A DNA stretch of 64,000 nucleotides from Bacteroidetes bacterium UBA1941 (GTDB lineage: Bacteria > Bacteroidota > Bacteroidia > Chitinophagales > LD1): the NCBI GenBank assembly GCA_002336805.1, contig DDEZ01000011.1:620001-684000 (forward strand), given 5' to 3'. The position numbers and the translations under genes are program-made. The notes under the pieces were generated by a model that saw nothing but the letters and a program-made list of their open reading frames with translations, was not told where the DNA came from and made no database searches. Positions 7,567 to 15,869 of the stretch are shown here, piece after piece (positions within the stretch are counted from its first letter, which is position 1; the number at the start of each line of letters is the position of its first letter).

Positions 7567-8454
7567 CTATTTAGGCCGCAACGCCTTGATAGCGCGGTCC
7601 GGATAGTCTGTGATGATACCATCTACGCCATCTGTTTTGAGGGCTGTCATTTTGGTCATCTCATTGGGTGTCCAGGCTATGACCTTGATGCCCAGCGCGT
7701 GGCACTTAGTGATCATTACTTTATTGCACAGCAGAAAATTGGGCATATAGCATGTAGGATTAAAATGGAGGTCCTTGAGGTTGGTCTCCAGTACGTCTGT
7801 ATTTTTTTCTGACATGAGGCCTGTCATAGCTGCCTCGTCCAGTTTGTGTATCTCCTGCAGGATGCGGAGGTCCAATGAGGCAAAGATGGTACGCTGCTGT
7901 ATACCTTTTGTCTTTACTGCCTCATAGACCAGTTTGGAGTACTGAGGTGGCTCCGGGTGCATCACTTCGTCACCCTTTTTGGATGATACGATCTGGATGT
8001 TATAATTCACGGCAGGGAGGTTATTCTCCTTTGTATATTTCTCTATTGCATCTATGGCCTCAGAGAGCAGCGGCTTGGTCGCAGCTTCTTTGATCTGGTC
8101 TGTGAAACGGCTATTGCCGCGCTGGCCACAGTCAAATTTTTTGATCTCATCGTAGTTCATTTGATAGATCTTGTATTTATCCTTGTCTGCTTCGGTCAGC
8201 GCTTTGCCGTCCGGAGCGGAGCAGACCGCTTCGTCTATGGTCAGGTCATGCGAGACCACTACCTGGTTGTCCTTGCTGATGACTACGTCCAGCTGGATGG
8301 TATTGACCCCGATCTTTGCAGCGCGCACGAATCCGTGAATGCTATTCTCCGGGTACATACCACGGAAACCGCGATTGCCACCGATATCGATGGGCGTCTC
8401 GGCCATGGCGGCAGTAGTCATACAGGCGAGCAGGAGCGTGGCTATGTGTTTCAT
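7567..8454 (-). CDS. Glycerophosphodiester phosphodiesterase-like protein with altered active site
   Basis: 295 residues with a signal peptide (MKHIATLLLACMTTAAMA). The fold is GDPD (TIM barrel): NRGFRGMYPENSIHGF at the first strand, VVISKDNQVVVSHD at the second, and the closing IKVIAWTPNEMTKMTALKTDGVDGIITDYPD. Active GDPDs start with HRG and have ExD metal ligands in ELDV. Here the first His is Asn (N27, codon AAT) and the Glu is Gln (Q54 in IQLDV), while D56, E36 and H69 remain. The paired changes suggest reduced or different catalysis, or a binding-only role; this is inference. The protein should be periplasmic. The gene is monocistronic and convergent with the lipocalin gene. Confidence 0.82.
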   Translation of the reverse strand: MKHIATLLLACMTTAAMAETPIDIGGNRGFRGMYPENSIHGFVRAAKIGVNTIQLDVVISKDNQVVVSHDLTIDEAVCSAPDGKALTEADKDKYKIYQMNYDEIKKFDCGQRGNSRFTDQIKEAATKPLLSEAIDAIEKYTKENNLPAVNYNIQIVSSKKGDEVMHPEPPQYSKLVYEAVKTKGIQQRTIFASLDLRILQEIHKLDEAAMTGLMSEKNTDVLETNLKDLHFNPTCYMPNFLLCNKVMITKCHALGIKVIAWTPNEMTKMTALKTDGVDGIITDYPDRAIKALRPK

Positions 8455-8518
8455 GTTACAGCTTTTGGTGTAGTCCTAAGATACGTGATAATTTGATAAA
8501 GGGTTCCCTGTGGAGCCC

Positions 8519-8548
8519 TTGTGCAGGCGAAAGGAAATTTTATTTTTG
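8519..8548 (+). promoter_or_regulatory. Bacteroidota promoter (TTG-N19-TATTTTTG)
   Basis: A -33 TTG (8519-8521) and a perfect -7 box TATTTTTG (8541-8548) lie 19 nt apart, the canonical phylum arrangement. Transcription would begin near 8555, about 30 nt before the ATG at 8584, which supports that start. Confidence 0.7.
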
Positions 8549-8583
8549 CCGCATCATTTTTGAAAACTAACTACTTATACTTT

Positions 8584-9231
8584 ATGAAAACGTTCATTCT
8601 CGCCTTTGTATTTCTCATGTCCCTGGCCGCCGTAGCCCAGACGGCCACTGACACACTCATCTGGAACGATGGTACTACGTACTATGGCAAGCTGGAGAAA
8701 AAAAGCCGCGGTGAGCTACAGTTTCGTACCAAAGACGGGCAGCTACACTACGTGAGCACGTCGAGTGTCTCTCAGGTGCGCCTGGCAGATGGCTCGGGAA
8801 ACGCACTGACAATGCAAGCACCAAGAGATACCACAGGAGATGCCGCAGCTGCTGCCAGAAAGGCACTGCGCAAATCAGAAATGGACTCTCTGAAACAAGC
8901 CTCAGCCGAGGAATATCCATCAGTGGACTGGTCTGATCCTACCCTGCCGAAATATATAGTGAGGAAGCACCGCACAGGCATAGGCCTGTCTGTGACAGGA
9001 GCTGCACTGATGGTAGGAGGTATAGGTATGCTGGCGGGTGGATTGGCCAATAATGGTCAGACCACTACATACTCAAACGGCTACAGTGCAGGGGCAACTG
9101 TCAATGTGGGGGCGATAGGTGTGGTGGGGATACTGAGTATCATAGCTGGCCTACCTATGGTGATCGTGGGGGCAGTCAAGGCAACGAAGGCCAGACGCCT
9201 GGCGCTGACGCACCAGAAATATCCTCATTAA
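8584..9231 (+). CDS. Exported hypothetical protein with C-terminal membrane hairpin
   Basis: 215 residues, not assigned to a named family. It has a clear signal peptide (MKTFILAFVFLMSLAAVAQ), then a short beta-rich segment (TLIWNDGTTYYGKLEKKSRGELQFRT) like the small 'DG..Y.GKV' domain often found in Bacteroidota envelope proteins, a polar linker rich in Ala/Lys/Ser, and two Gly-rich hydrophobic helices (VTGAALMVGGIGMLAGGL and VGAIGVVGILSIIAGLPMVIVGAV) before a basic tail. The same signal-plus-two-helix plan is seen in the gene at 13831-14253, and a similar N-terminal beta segment in the gene at 33257-34048. The start is fixed by the promoter at 8519-8548 and the signal peptide. Confidence 0.7.
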   Translation: MKTFILAFVFLMSLAAVAQTATDTLIWNDGTTYYGKLEKKSRGELQFRTKDGQLHYVSTSSVSQVRLADGSGNALTMQAPRDTTGDAAAAARKALRKSEMDSLKQASAEEYPSVDWSDPTLPKYIVRKHRTGIGLSVTGAALMVGGIGMLAGGLANNGQTTTYSNGYSAGATVNVGAIGVVGILSIIAGLPMVIVGAVKATKARRLALTHQKYPH

Positions 9232-9236
9232 GGAGA

Positions 9237-10040
9237 CTAATTGCCCAGTTCCTTCGCTCTATTCAGCGCGGCGTAGAGGGCGTCGTGTACTCCCTCGCTG
9301 GTGTGGGTGGAGTCAAATACTTTGAGCGCTGCCTCTGTAGTGCCACCACGTGAGGCCACTTTTTGAATCCATTCGGCGCAGGTGTTCTCTCCTTTGCTCT
9401 GCAGATGGACTGCACCGAGAAATGTCTGCTGTACGAGCAATTCTGCTTCAGATTCCTTGAACCCCATGCGGACAGCCGTCTGTATCATGCTCTGCATAAA
9501 GAAGAATACGTAGGCAGGCCCACTACCTGATACAGCCGTCGCAGCATCTATCATAGACTCTTGCTCTACATGGAGCGATTTGCCGGTAGTATTGATGAGG
9601 TTCTGCACGATGAATAGCTCCTTCATATCCATCTGCGGCGTAGCGGTGAATACGGTCATGCCCATGCCGACCTGTGCCGGAAGATTTGGCATAGAGCGCA
9701 CTATTTTGGTAGCTCCCAGGCTGCCTGCGATGCTGGCTATGCGCACGCCCGCCATGACTGAGAGAATGACCTGATGCTCCCGTATGAATGGACGTACGGT
9801 AGCAGCCAGGGCAGGGAAGTCCTGCGGCTTGACCGCCAGGATGATGATATCTGCCAGGCTCACAAAATCTCCGGGCGTATAGTGGATCTGGTCCTCGGGC
9901 ACATTGATGCTGCGGGCCTCTGTGTGCTGGGATATTTTGTCCAGTATGTAGAGATCGTTAGGATTGATAAAGCGGGAGGCGAGGAAGCCACGTGCGTAGG
10001 TCCTGCCCATATTGCCAAAGCCGATGATAAGAATCTTCAT
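9237..10040 (-). CDS. proC: Pyrroline-5-carboxylate reductase
   Basis: 267 residues, the normal length for ProC, which reduces 1-pyrroline-5-carboxylate to L-proline with NAD(P)H in the last step of proline synthesis. The N-terminal Rossmann motif is IIGFGNMG (5-12). Conserved blocks follow: ILAVKPQDF, VLSVMAGV-like LSVMAGVRI, the P5C-binding region VRSMPNLPAQVGMG, the dimer-forming helix with GSGPAYVFFFMQSM, and the near C-terminal signature VASRGGTTEAAL. It lies 64 nt downstream of the AsmA-like gene on the same strand and may be co-transcribed, although no functional link is apparent. Cytosolic. Confidence 0.95.
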   Translation of the reverse strand: MKILIIGFGNMGRTYARGFLASRFINPNDLYILDKISQHTEARSINVPEDQIHYTPGDFVSLADIIILAVKPQDFPALAATVRPFIREHQVILSVMAGVRIASIAGSLGATKIVRSMPNLPAQVGMGMTVFTATPQMDMKELFIVQNLINTTGKSLHVEQESMIDAATAVSGSGPAYVFFFMQSMIQTAVRMGFKESEAELLVQQTFLGAVHLQSKGENTCAEWIQKVASRGGTTEAALKVFDSTHTSEGVHDALYAALNRAKELGN

Positions 10041-10104
10041 AGCGCTAAAGATAATGACAGAAACATAAGTATGATAAAACTAATCGGTGAAATGCCTGAA
10101 AAGG

Positions 10105-12528
10105 TCATTTACCTTTGGCCTGTGGCACCGGCTCGTTTTTCTTTAGCTTCTTCTCATCTATCAGCATGCCGGCCAGGGCGCGGCGCTTGGCTACATACCT
10201 GAGGCGGGGATCGATATGATTCAATGCTACCAGTTTGTCATATGCTTCTATCAGTTCGGGAGGTGTTTTACCCTGATACTCGATCTTGTAAACCGAGTAT
10301 CCATCAAAAGGTATGATATCACGGGTCTTGACAAATTTTACCCTACCGGCTGTTCCATTGGCTTTGAAATAGGAAAGGAACTTATCCCTGCGGGCCTGGC
10401 TGAGCTGAGCGTAGCGAAATGATATAAGATCTTTGCCCAGCAGATGCTCTGCCTTTTCCTGTACAGAATATAGTAACTCTATGCCCGACTGATGTGACAG
10501 ATAGTGCACAAACGCAGAATCCTTGACCGACATCTGGTCTACCTGTATAGAATCATCTGGTGTATAAGAGGTCAATGTACGATGGTGCGTATCGAGGTAA
10601 TACTTTTTCTTGGCCTCATAGAGAAGGATATATTCTTTTTCCTTGGCCTGATACTCCGTAGATGTGATCTGTATCTGCGCCTGCGGATATCGGGCCATAA
10701 AGGCTGCTATCTCCTGTAGATGTTTCTCCTGGTCTTCCAGCAGGTCGCACCGGCGCAGCTCCCACTTGATGGCAAGGGTTTTTTCTACTGTATTTTCTAC
10801 CGTTTTGGCGTGCTCTATATAGGGGATGTATGGCGGTTTTATCAGTATGTTCCGCACTACTTGCCCTACTATATTCCATATCTTAAAATGCGGACTATGC
10901 AGGTCTCCGGCTATGGGGATGCTCACATCCACGGCATTGCCGGGATTGCGCAAGATGCCAATGATCAGAGGCATAGGCTCCCATTTAGTATCGTTTTTTC
11001 TCACGCGCCCTGCCACGCGTGTGTCCAATACGAGCAGATGATTGTCACTGCTGATAATATCGTGCTGTACCTTTGTACTACCCTCTATCTCAATAATCCC
11101 ACGATCTAAAGGAAATGATGTATAAGTGATGAAATAAGGATTGAACAGGGCCACAGGCACACGGCGTAGCTCATAGTGCAGGTCATAGTCCTGATAGGTG
11201 CCGGGGTTGATCCCTACACTGGCTGTGAAGGTGCCATGAGGGTTGACATCAGTTTTGATACTGACCTGGATGTGCGGGTTGTCTTTGTGAACGGAGTCAG
11301 CATGTGTGTAGAGGTGTTTGGCCCCGATATAAAATTTCTCCCGCAGCGCATAATCTATGTATTTCAGATCACCATCATATACATCAAAGTGGTCGAGCCG
11401 GTAGGAACTCCGCAGGAAGTTTTGGACGAGTACTTTGACGTACTTTCCTATTTCTATGATCAGGTTAAACTTTGTATTGTCTGCCTGTGCGGCTTTTACT
11501 TTTTCGGCGCCGGCGCCAAACATATTCCGCAGATTGTCGAGATAGTCGTAACGCTCATAGACAAAGTAGGGATGCTGCAATGCAATAGAGTCAAACCAGT
11601 ACTGATAGCGACGTGGCGTGAGGTCATGGATGCAAAAACTCAGTCGCTCAAAGGCAATAATGTCTGAGGTCGGAGACTTGCCTACATGAAAGTCGTGCAC
11701 ATCTATCGGTCCGTCTACATGCAGGGCTAGTTTGTCTTTGAAATTTCCCGTGCTGCGTATATCTGCATCTACTGTGCCTCGCAGGCTGGCATAGTTGGCC
11801 AGGTCGCGCAGGTACTGCTCCAGTATCTGCATATCGAGATTTTTGACCACAGCAGCTACACCATAGTCCAGCTTGTAAAGGTCCAGGTATCCTTCGCCTT
11901 TCACGGTACCTGTGCCACTGCCAGACTGCATATCAAACTTCACATGAAAGGAGTCTATCGCCCACCATTTGCCGGTGCTGGAGATATTGACATGTTTCAT
12001 GTAGTAGTTGATCGGAATAGATTTCTCTATGTAGTGAAACTCTCCGTCAGTGATCTTGAAGTTCAGAATATTGATGTGTAGGGGATGGCGCACCTTGGGG
12101 CCGGGTGGTTTGCGATGCTTTGGAGAGAAATGGATGATGAGGTCATTGAAATTGAAAAGCTTGTGATCCTGTATGATCCAGCCTACGGGGCGCACCAGGT
12201 CAGCATCGGTAAACTCATAGGTCTTTGTAAGCGTTTTCAGGATATTGTAGTGTACGTTGAGTTCATCGGCCTTTAGTATGGTGAGGCTATCACCTCCCGG
12301 CTCGTATATCTTCAGCCCGCTGATATGGACATATCCGGTGAAAGGATTGACGTACACCCAACTGGTCTCGACCTGCCTGCCCAGCACAGTGGGGCCTACA
12401 TAGCTCTCAATGATATATTTGCCTACAGGAGAGGCGCATGCTATCACTGCTATGACCACCGCCGCTATGATAGTGACAGTGATCAGCAGCCGGCGCATAG
12501 TGAGAGGAGATGCGAAGGTCTTTTTCAC
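10105..12528 (-). CDS. AsmA-like / DUF748 family envelope protein
   Basis: 807 residues with an N-terminal signal anchor (LLITVTIIAAVVIAVIACASPVG), so most of the chain is periplasmic. The body shows AsmA/DUF748 features: the opening segment YVGPTVLGRQVETSWVYVNPFTGYVHISGLKIYEP, repeated beta-strand segments, and FNPYFITYTSFPLDRGIIEIEG in the central region. AsmA-superfamily proteins (YhdP, TamB, Vps13-like) are thought to form hydrophobic grooves that bridge the membranes and move phospholipids. The C-terminal ~200 residues are charged with helical segments and end in a Lys-rich tail, a plausible periplasmic extension. The in-frame ATG ten codons downstream (MRRLLITV) is an alternative start. 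proC follows by 64 nt. Confidence 0.8.
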   Translation of the reverse strand: MKKTFASPLTMRRLLITVTIIAAVVIAVIACASPVGKYIIESYVGPTVLGRQVETSWVYVNPFTGYVHISGLKIYEPGGDSLTILKADELNVHYNILKTLTKTYEFTDADLVRPVGWIIQDHKLFNFNDLIIHFSPKHRKPPGPKVRHPLHINILNFKITDGEFHYIEKSIPINYYMKHVNISSTGKWWAIDSFHVKFDMQSGSGTGTVKGEGYLDLYKLDYGVAAVVKNLDMQILEQYLRDLANYASLRGTVDADIRSTGNFKDKLALHVDGPIDVHDFHVGKSPTSDIIAFERLSFCIHDLTPRRYQYWFDSIALQHPYFVYERYDYLDNLRNMFGAGAEKVKAAQADNTKFNLIIEIGKYVKVLVQNFLRSSYRLDHFDVYDGDLKYIDYALREKFYIGAKHLYTHADSVHKDNPHIQVSIKTDVNPHGTFTASVGINPGTYQDYDLHYELRRVPVALFNPYFITYTSFPLDRGIIEIEGSTKVQHDIISSDNHLLVLDTRVAGRVRKNDTKWEPMPLIIGILRNPGNAVDVSIPIAGDLHSPHFKIWNIVGQVVRNILIKPPYIPYIEHAKTVENTVEKTLAIKWELRRCDLLEDQEKHLQEIAAFMARYPQAQIQITSTEYQAKEKEYILLYEAKKKYYLDTHHRTLTSYTPDDSIQVDQMSVKDSAFVHYLSHQSGIELLYSVQEKAEHLLGKDLISFRYAQLSQARRDKFLSYFKANGTAGRVKFVKTRDIIPFDGYSVYKIEYQGKTPPELIEAYDKLVALNHIDPRLRYVAKRRALAGMLIDEKKLKKNEPVPQAKGK

Positions 12529-12633
12529 TCAGGCTGCTGTGCAATATCGGTGCCATAGCCCCAGCAGCTATTTGATTAACACAAGGTTGTGCCAAGCCGG
12601 GGAAATAAATACCCCAATGCTGATGCAAACAAA

Positions 12634-12659
12634 AAAAGCGGCCATCGCTGACCGCTTTT
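12634..12659 (-). terminator. Rho-independent terminator
   Basis: On the minus strand AAAAGCGGTC / GGCCGCTTTT forms a 10-bp stem (one G-T pair) with a 6-nt loop and runs into TTTTTTT. It follows the small membrane protein gene at 12686-13069. Confidence 0.85.
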
Positions 12660-12685
12660 CATGCTCAATTAATAAACCTTATTCT

Positions 12686-13069
12686 TTAATTTTCTGTAGA
12701 GGAGGACTGCTTCGGCTCCTCAAAGTGGAACCGGGAGCCACAGCGGGAGCGGAAGCGCTCCTTTTGCTCACTACTCATATTTTGCCAGCGGTCCTGCATG
12801 CGCTGCTGCCACTCTGCGTCATTAGATCGGCCCCTGCCTCCGTATGTAGCCCAGGCCAGCCGCCGGTGATGCCAGCCGCCGCCCCATCCGCGCGCACCAA
12901 AGAGCAGTCGCACCAGAGCAAAGACGCCGAGCGCTTTGAGAAATGTGAGGCTGCCAAAGCCGAAGAGGGAAGGCATGAGCCAGTTCCACAGGCCCATGGT
13001 GGCAAATGCCGCGCCTGTGATAAATGCTATAGGCACGAGTATAAATAGAAATCTGAATCTGCGTATCAT
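12686..13069 (-). CDS. Small two-helix membrane protein with Spy/CpxP-like tail
   Basis: 127 residues, function not recognised. Two hydrophobic segments (FLFILVPIAFITGAAFATMGLW and GFGSLTFLKALGVFALVRLLFG) are followed by a Gly/Trp/Arg-rich linker and a charged helix, WQQRMQDRWQNMSSEQKERF. That helix resembles the tails of small Bacteroidota membrane proteins and, distantly, LTxxQ-type helices of CpxP/Spy. The C-terminus is polar (EEPKQSSSTEN). It has its own terminator (12634-12659) and lies 157 nt upstream of the AsmA-like gene, so it is probably a separate unit. A Cys in RSRCGSRFH could bind metal, but nothing further supports that. Confidence 0.6.
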   Translation of the reverse strand: MIRRFRFLFILVPIAFITGAAFATMGLWNWLMPSLFGFGSLTFLKALGVFALVRLLFGARGWGGGWHHRRLAWATYGGRGRSNDAEWQQRMQDRWQNMSSEQKERFRSRCGSRFHFEEPKQSSSTEN

Positions 13070-13262
13070 GTTATGTTGTTATTGTGATTTGAAAAATCAG
13101 CAGCCGGCTGTGCGTGCATGCGTGCCTCAGTAGGTGTGCTATATACCTGTAGACGCAGCAGCTTGATTTTTATTGATAAAGGCTGTGAAAAAGTCAGGGA
13201 GACATGGCACAAACAGTCAAAAAATGGCTAACTCGCACCGGGAAACCTAAACCCCGCCTACC

Positions 13263-13793
13263 ATGGATCTGCCATATGAACTCCGGGACCTGCTGCGCCA
13301 GGCCTACTCTGCAGAGAGGGCCGCAGCTTTTGCCTATCAGGGCCACGCCTCCTCCCTGCCTGCAAAGGACCACGAGGACAAAGCCCGTATACGTGAGATA
13401 GAAAATGATGAGTGGATACACCGCGCCGAGGTGCTCAGCCTCATGCATGAGTATGATGTATCTATCTCCCTGTGGTACGAGATCAAATACTACCTGATAG
13501 GCAAACTGATCAGCTGGAGCTGCCATGTGATAGGATGGTTCATGCCGATGTACTTTGCCGGGCGGCTGGAGAGTGGCAATGTGAATGAGTACTACAGGAT
13601 GAAAGACCTATTTCACACAGAGGGTATCACGCGGCATGATGATATACTGGAGGAGATGGGTGTCAAGGAAAAAGAACATGAGGTTTTCTTCCTCGGCAAG
13701 ATCCGCTCGCACGCGTGGCTGCCTCTGTTTGAGAAGGTCTTTGGCTGGGGTGCCTCACGCAGCTACAACCCGATAGACCTGGACGAACTCTGA
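13263..13793 (+). CDS. Ferritin-like di-iron protein (COQ7/DMQ hydroxylase-like)
   Basis: 176 residues, mostly helical. Candidate di-iron ligands have the COQ7/ferritin-like spacing: E18 (SAERAAAFAYQGH), E50 with H53 (NDEWIH), E103/E109 (RLESGNVNEYY) and E136 with H139 (KEKEHE). COQ7 enzymes hydroxylate demethoxyubiquinone. Bacteroidota normally make menaquinone, not ubiquinone, so another oxidation or iron/O2 role is more likely here. The segment YYLIGKLISWSCHVIGWFMPMYF is hydrophobic enough to touch the membrane, as in COQ7. Two small membrane-protein genes follow on the same strand. Start at the ATG giving MDLPYELRDLL; no clear promoter was found. Confidence 0.7.
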   Translation: MDLPYELRDLLRQAYSAERAAAFAYQGHASSLPAKDHEDKARIREIENDEWIHRAEVLSLMHEYDVSISLWYEIKYYLIGKLISWSCHVIGWFMPMYFAGRLESGNVNEYYRMKDLFHTEGITRHDDILEEMGVKEKEHEVFFLGKIRSHAWLPLFEKVFGWGASRSYNPIDLDEL

Positions 13794-13830
13794 TCACTGC
13801 TGTATCGTTATTCATTTTATCTTCGCAGGG

Positions 13831-14253
13831 ATGCTCAGGATCGTTTGCATATTATTGGCGCTAAGTCTGCTATGTGTAGGTAGTGCTCAAGCTGCCGGCT
13901 GGCAGGGCAGGAGCGTGGTGATGCGTGCAGGATCGCCTACGGACTCCCTCTACTATAAGGACAATGCAGAGAAACTACGTGCGGAGCTAAAGTACTACCG
14001 TGGTATGAAGGCCACAGGAGGCACGCTGACAGGACTAGGTACTCTTTTCTTTGTAGGTGGGCAGTCGCTGCTGTGGACCAGCGTGGCTATGAATGAGACG
14101 GGCCGCAGAAATCATAAACCCGTGGCAAAGGATCCTTTATTCCTGGCGGGGCTGGGGTCTACGGTGCTCACGGCGATACCGATGGCATTTGGTGTGCCGC
14201 TACTGCGGTATGGTACGAAGCAGGTGCGGCAACTGAAAAAGCAGATACACTGA
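13831..14253 (+). CDS. Exported hypothetical protein with two C-terminal helices
   Basis: 140 residues, unassigned. It has a signal peptide (MLRIVCILLALSLLCVGSAQA), a polar region (DSLYYKDNAEKLRAELKYYRGMKATG) and two Gly-rich hydrophobic helices separated by a basic loop (GTLTGLGTLFFVGGQSLL and LAGLGSTVLTAIPMAFGVPLL), ending with a basic tail. The layout matches the protein at 8584-9231 without its beta segment. A -7-like TATCTTCG at 13818-13825 lies only 5 nt before the ATG, so either the leader is very short or the transcript begins upstream with the di-iron gene 37 nt away. The next gene follows after 10 nt. Confidence 0.65.
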   Translation: MLRIVCILLALSLLCVGSAQAAGWQGRSVVMRAGSPTDSLYYKDNAEKLRAELKYYRGMKATGGTLTGLGTLFFVGGQSLLWTSVAMNETGRRNHKPVAKDPLFLAGLGSTVLTAIPMAFGVPLLRYGTKQVRQLKKQIH

Positions 14254-14263
14254 TCCTGACTGT

Positions 14264-14755
14264 ATGAAGCAAGCTAACCGTATACTCACGATCTTTCACT
14301 ATATCAGGATGACCCTGATAGGGGCGGCTATGATAGCGCTATTCACATGGGAGCGGTTTCCACTCCTCCACGTAGTAGCGGTGCTGGCGGTAGCCACAGA
14401 GGTAGTCGTAGAGATCGTATATATGCTGTACCTGATGCGCGGATTTCAGCGCGTGGTAGCGACTGTAGAGCTGGAAAATGAAATAAAAGGTGATGATGGC
14501 CTCTCTACCAGCTACTACCTGCTGCGGTACCAATACAATGGCGAGGAGCAGGCGTGCCGCTACGGGGACACTGTACTGACCAATACCTTTGGCGGAGTGA
14601 CGCACTGCCGGCTGATGATAGACAAAGGTGACCACCGCGTGATCATGATAGATGACTTCAAGCGCCGATACCTCAACCTGATCTTTGCGCTGCTGATGCT
14701 GGCTAGTGTCATGTCATTCTACGGCGTCTTTGGCGCAGGTGCATTCGGGCAGTGA
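14264..14755 (+). CDS. Integral membrane hypothetical protein
   Basis: 163 residues, unassigned. Two N-terminal transmembrane segments (TLIGAAMIALFTW and VVAVLAVATEVVVEIVYMLYLM) precede a soluble beta-rich segment (TVELENEIKGDDGLSTSYYLLRYQYNGEE ... GDTVLTNTFGGV), then one C-terminal helix (LNLIFALLMLASVMSFYGVF). The soluble part recalls the small 'xYxxxGxxY' domain of DUF3592-type membrane proteins, but the match is weak. It lies 10 nt after the preceding small exported gene, so both are probably in one operon. It converges almost end to end on the PON-like lipoprotein gene with 3 nt between stops and no obvious terminator. Confidence 0.65.
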   Translation: MKQANRILTIFHYIRMTLIGAAMIALFTWERFPLLHVVAVLAVATEVVVEIVYMLYLMRGFQRVVATVELENEIKGDDGLSTSYYLLRYQYNGEEQACRYGDTVLTNTFGGVTHCRLMIDKGDHRVIMIDDFKRRYLNLIFALLMLASVMSFYGVFGAGAFGQ

Positions 14756-14758
14756 GGA

Positions 14759-15730
14759 TCACTTGCGCCGGCGCACCATTTTAGCATCAAATACCCCTCC
14801 GAGATAAATCGAGCCACCATACTCCAGCGCAGTAGCAGCGGTACTGACCTGCGCGCCATTGTCATAGTACACTACTTTTTTCTCCCCTGTCTTTACATTG
14901 ACCTGGTATGCGGTGCTGGGAGAGAGATGGGTAGAGTCCTTGCGGTGCTTCAGGAAGTCCAGAAAGCGTAGGTGGCAAGCCACGAGCAGGTCATCTCCTA
15001 CAAACCGGAGATTGTCAGGGCCATGCATTTTAGATACGACTTTTTTATTGACCATCAGGCTGTCTTTCATATCAAATGAAAAGATCTTGTCCTGGCGTGT
15101 GCTGGCCAGGTAGACCTTGCCATCGCGATTTGTGATGCCATTGCTATAGCAGAATTTACCTGCGGCTACAGAGCAGTGGCCATAATGCCAGTAGATGATC
15201 TTTGCCCGCTTCAGTATCAGCAGCGCCTCCCAGAAATTTCCCAGCTTGCCCATGTCATTTGAGATGAGTACGCTGCCATCGGGCAGCCCCGTCACAGCAT
15301 TGGGAGATACGATGAGCGGGTCTACGATCTTATTGAGGTATACCAAACTGTCCCGATAGACGCGATAGCGCAGGATGGATTGCTCACTATCTGCATTATT
15401 GACCACGAGGAGCACGAGTGTGTCCCGGACCCGTACCAGGTCTACACCATGCGGATAGAAGGATAGGCCTTTGGGCTCATGTCGCTGCATCACTCTCACC
15501 TGGCCCGTGGCAGGATAGTAGATATTGATCTCTCCGTAGTAAGGCTGGCTCTGGCGGCGCGCATTGCAGGATACGAGCAGGCGTGGCTGCTCACTGATGG
15601 TGTCTATGACCATATCCTCAGGACCCGGGCCTACGGATATGACCTCATCTTTGCTCTGATAGGCCTTGGGCAGGGATACACAGGCAGTCAGGGATACAGC
15701 CAGCAACAGGAGCGTCAATACTTTTTTCAT
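14759..15730 (-). CDS. Paraoxonase/arylesterase-like beta-propeller lipoprotein
   Basis: 323 residues. A lipoprotein signal is present (MKKVLTLLLLAVSLTAC, Cys17 after LTA). The mature part looks like a six-bladed propeller of the paraoxonase/SMP-30 group: GPEDMVID, PHGVDLVRVRDTL, SPNAVTGLPDGSVLISND, CYSNGITNRDGKVYLAS, GPDNLRFVGDDLLVACH and the closing SVYLGGV-like SIYLGGVFDAKMV. In paraoxonases, Asn/Asp residues in the PNAV, SND, SNGI and GPDN turns bind the central calcium and hydrolyse lactones or aryl esters. All four turns are recognisable, so it may be active. Lipid-anchored, facing the periplasm or the surface. Substrate unknown. Confidence 0.75.
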   Translation of the reverse strand: MKKVLTLLLLAVSLTACVSLPKAYQSKDEVISVGPGPEDMVIDTISEQPRLLVSCNARRQSQPYYGEINIYYPATGQVRVMQRHEPKGLSFYPHGVDLVRVRDTLVLLVVNNADSEQSILRYRVYRDSLVYLNKIVDPLIVSPNAVTGLPDGSVLISNDMGKLGNFWEALLILKRAKIIYWHYGHCSVAAGKFCYSNGITNRDGKVYLASTRQDKIFSFDMKDSLMVNKKVVSKMHGPDNLRFVGDDLLVACHLRFLDFLKHRKDSTHLSPSTAYQVNVKTGEKKVVYYDNGAQVSTAATALEYGGSIYLGGVFDAKMVRRRK

Positions 15731-15822
15731 AGCTGCAAAATGCTAAAAAGAAAGGAGAGCGGGAATACGTGGTGACCACATTGTATCAGTGTCATATATC
15801 TGTCATAATCACATGCGCTGCA

Positions 15823-15851
15823 TTGTTATTAGATCGGTGTAGATAGCTTTG
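15823..15851 (+). promoter_or_regulatory. Bacteroidota promoter (TTG-N18-TAGCTTTG)
   Basis: A TTG at 15823-15825 and a perfect -7 box TAGCTTTG at 15844-15851 precede the T9SS cargo gene at 15870 by 18 nt. Confidence 0.65.
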
Positions 15852-15869
15852 CAGTACTAAACCGATGCT

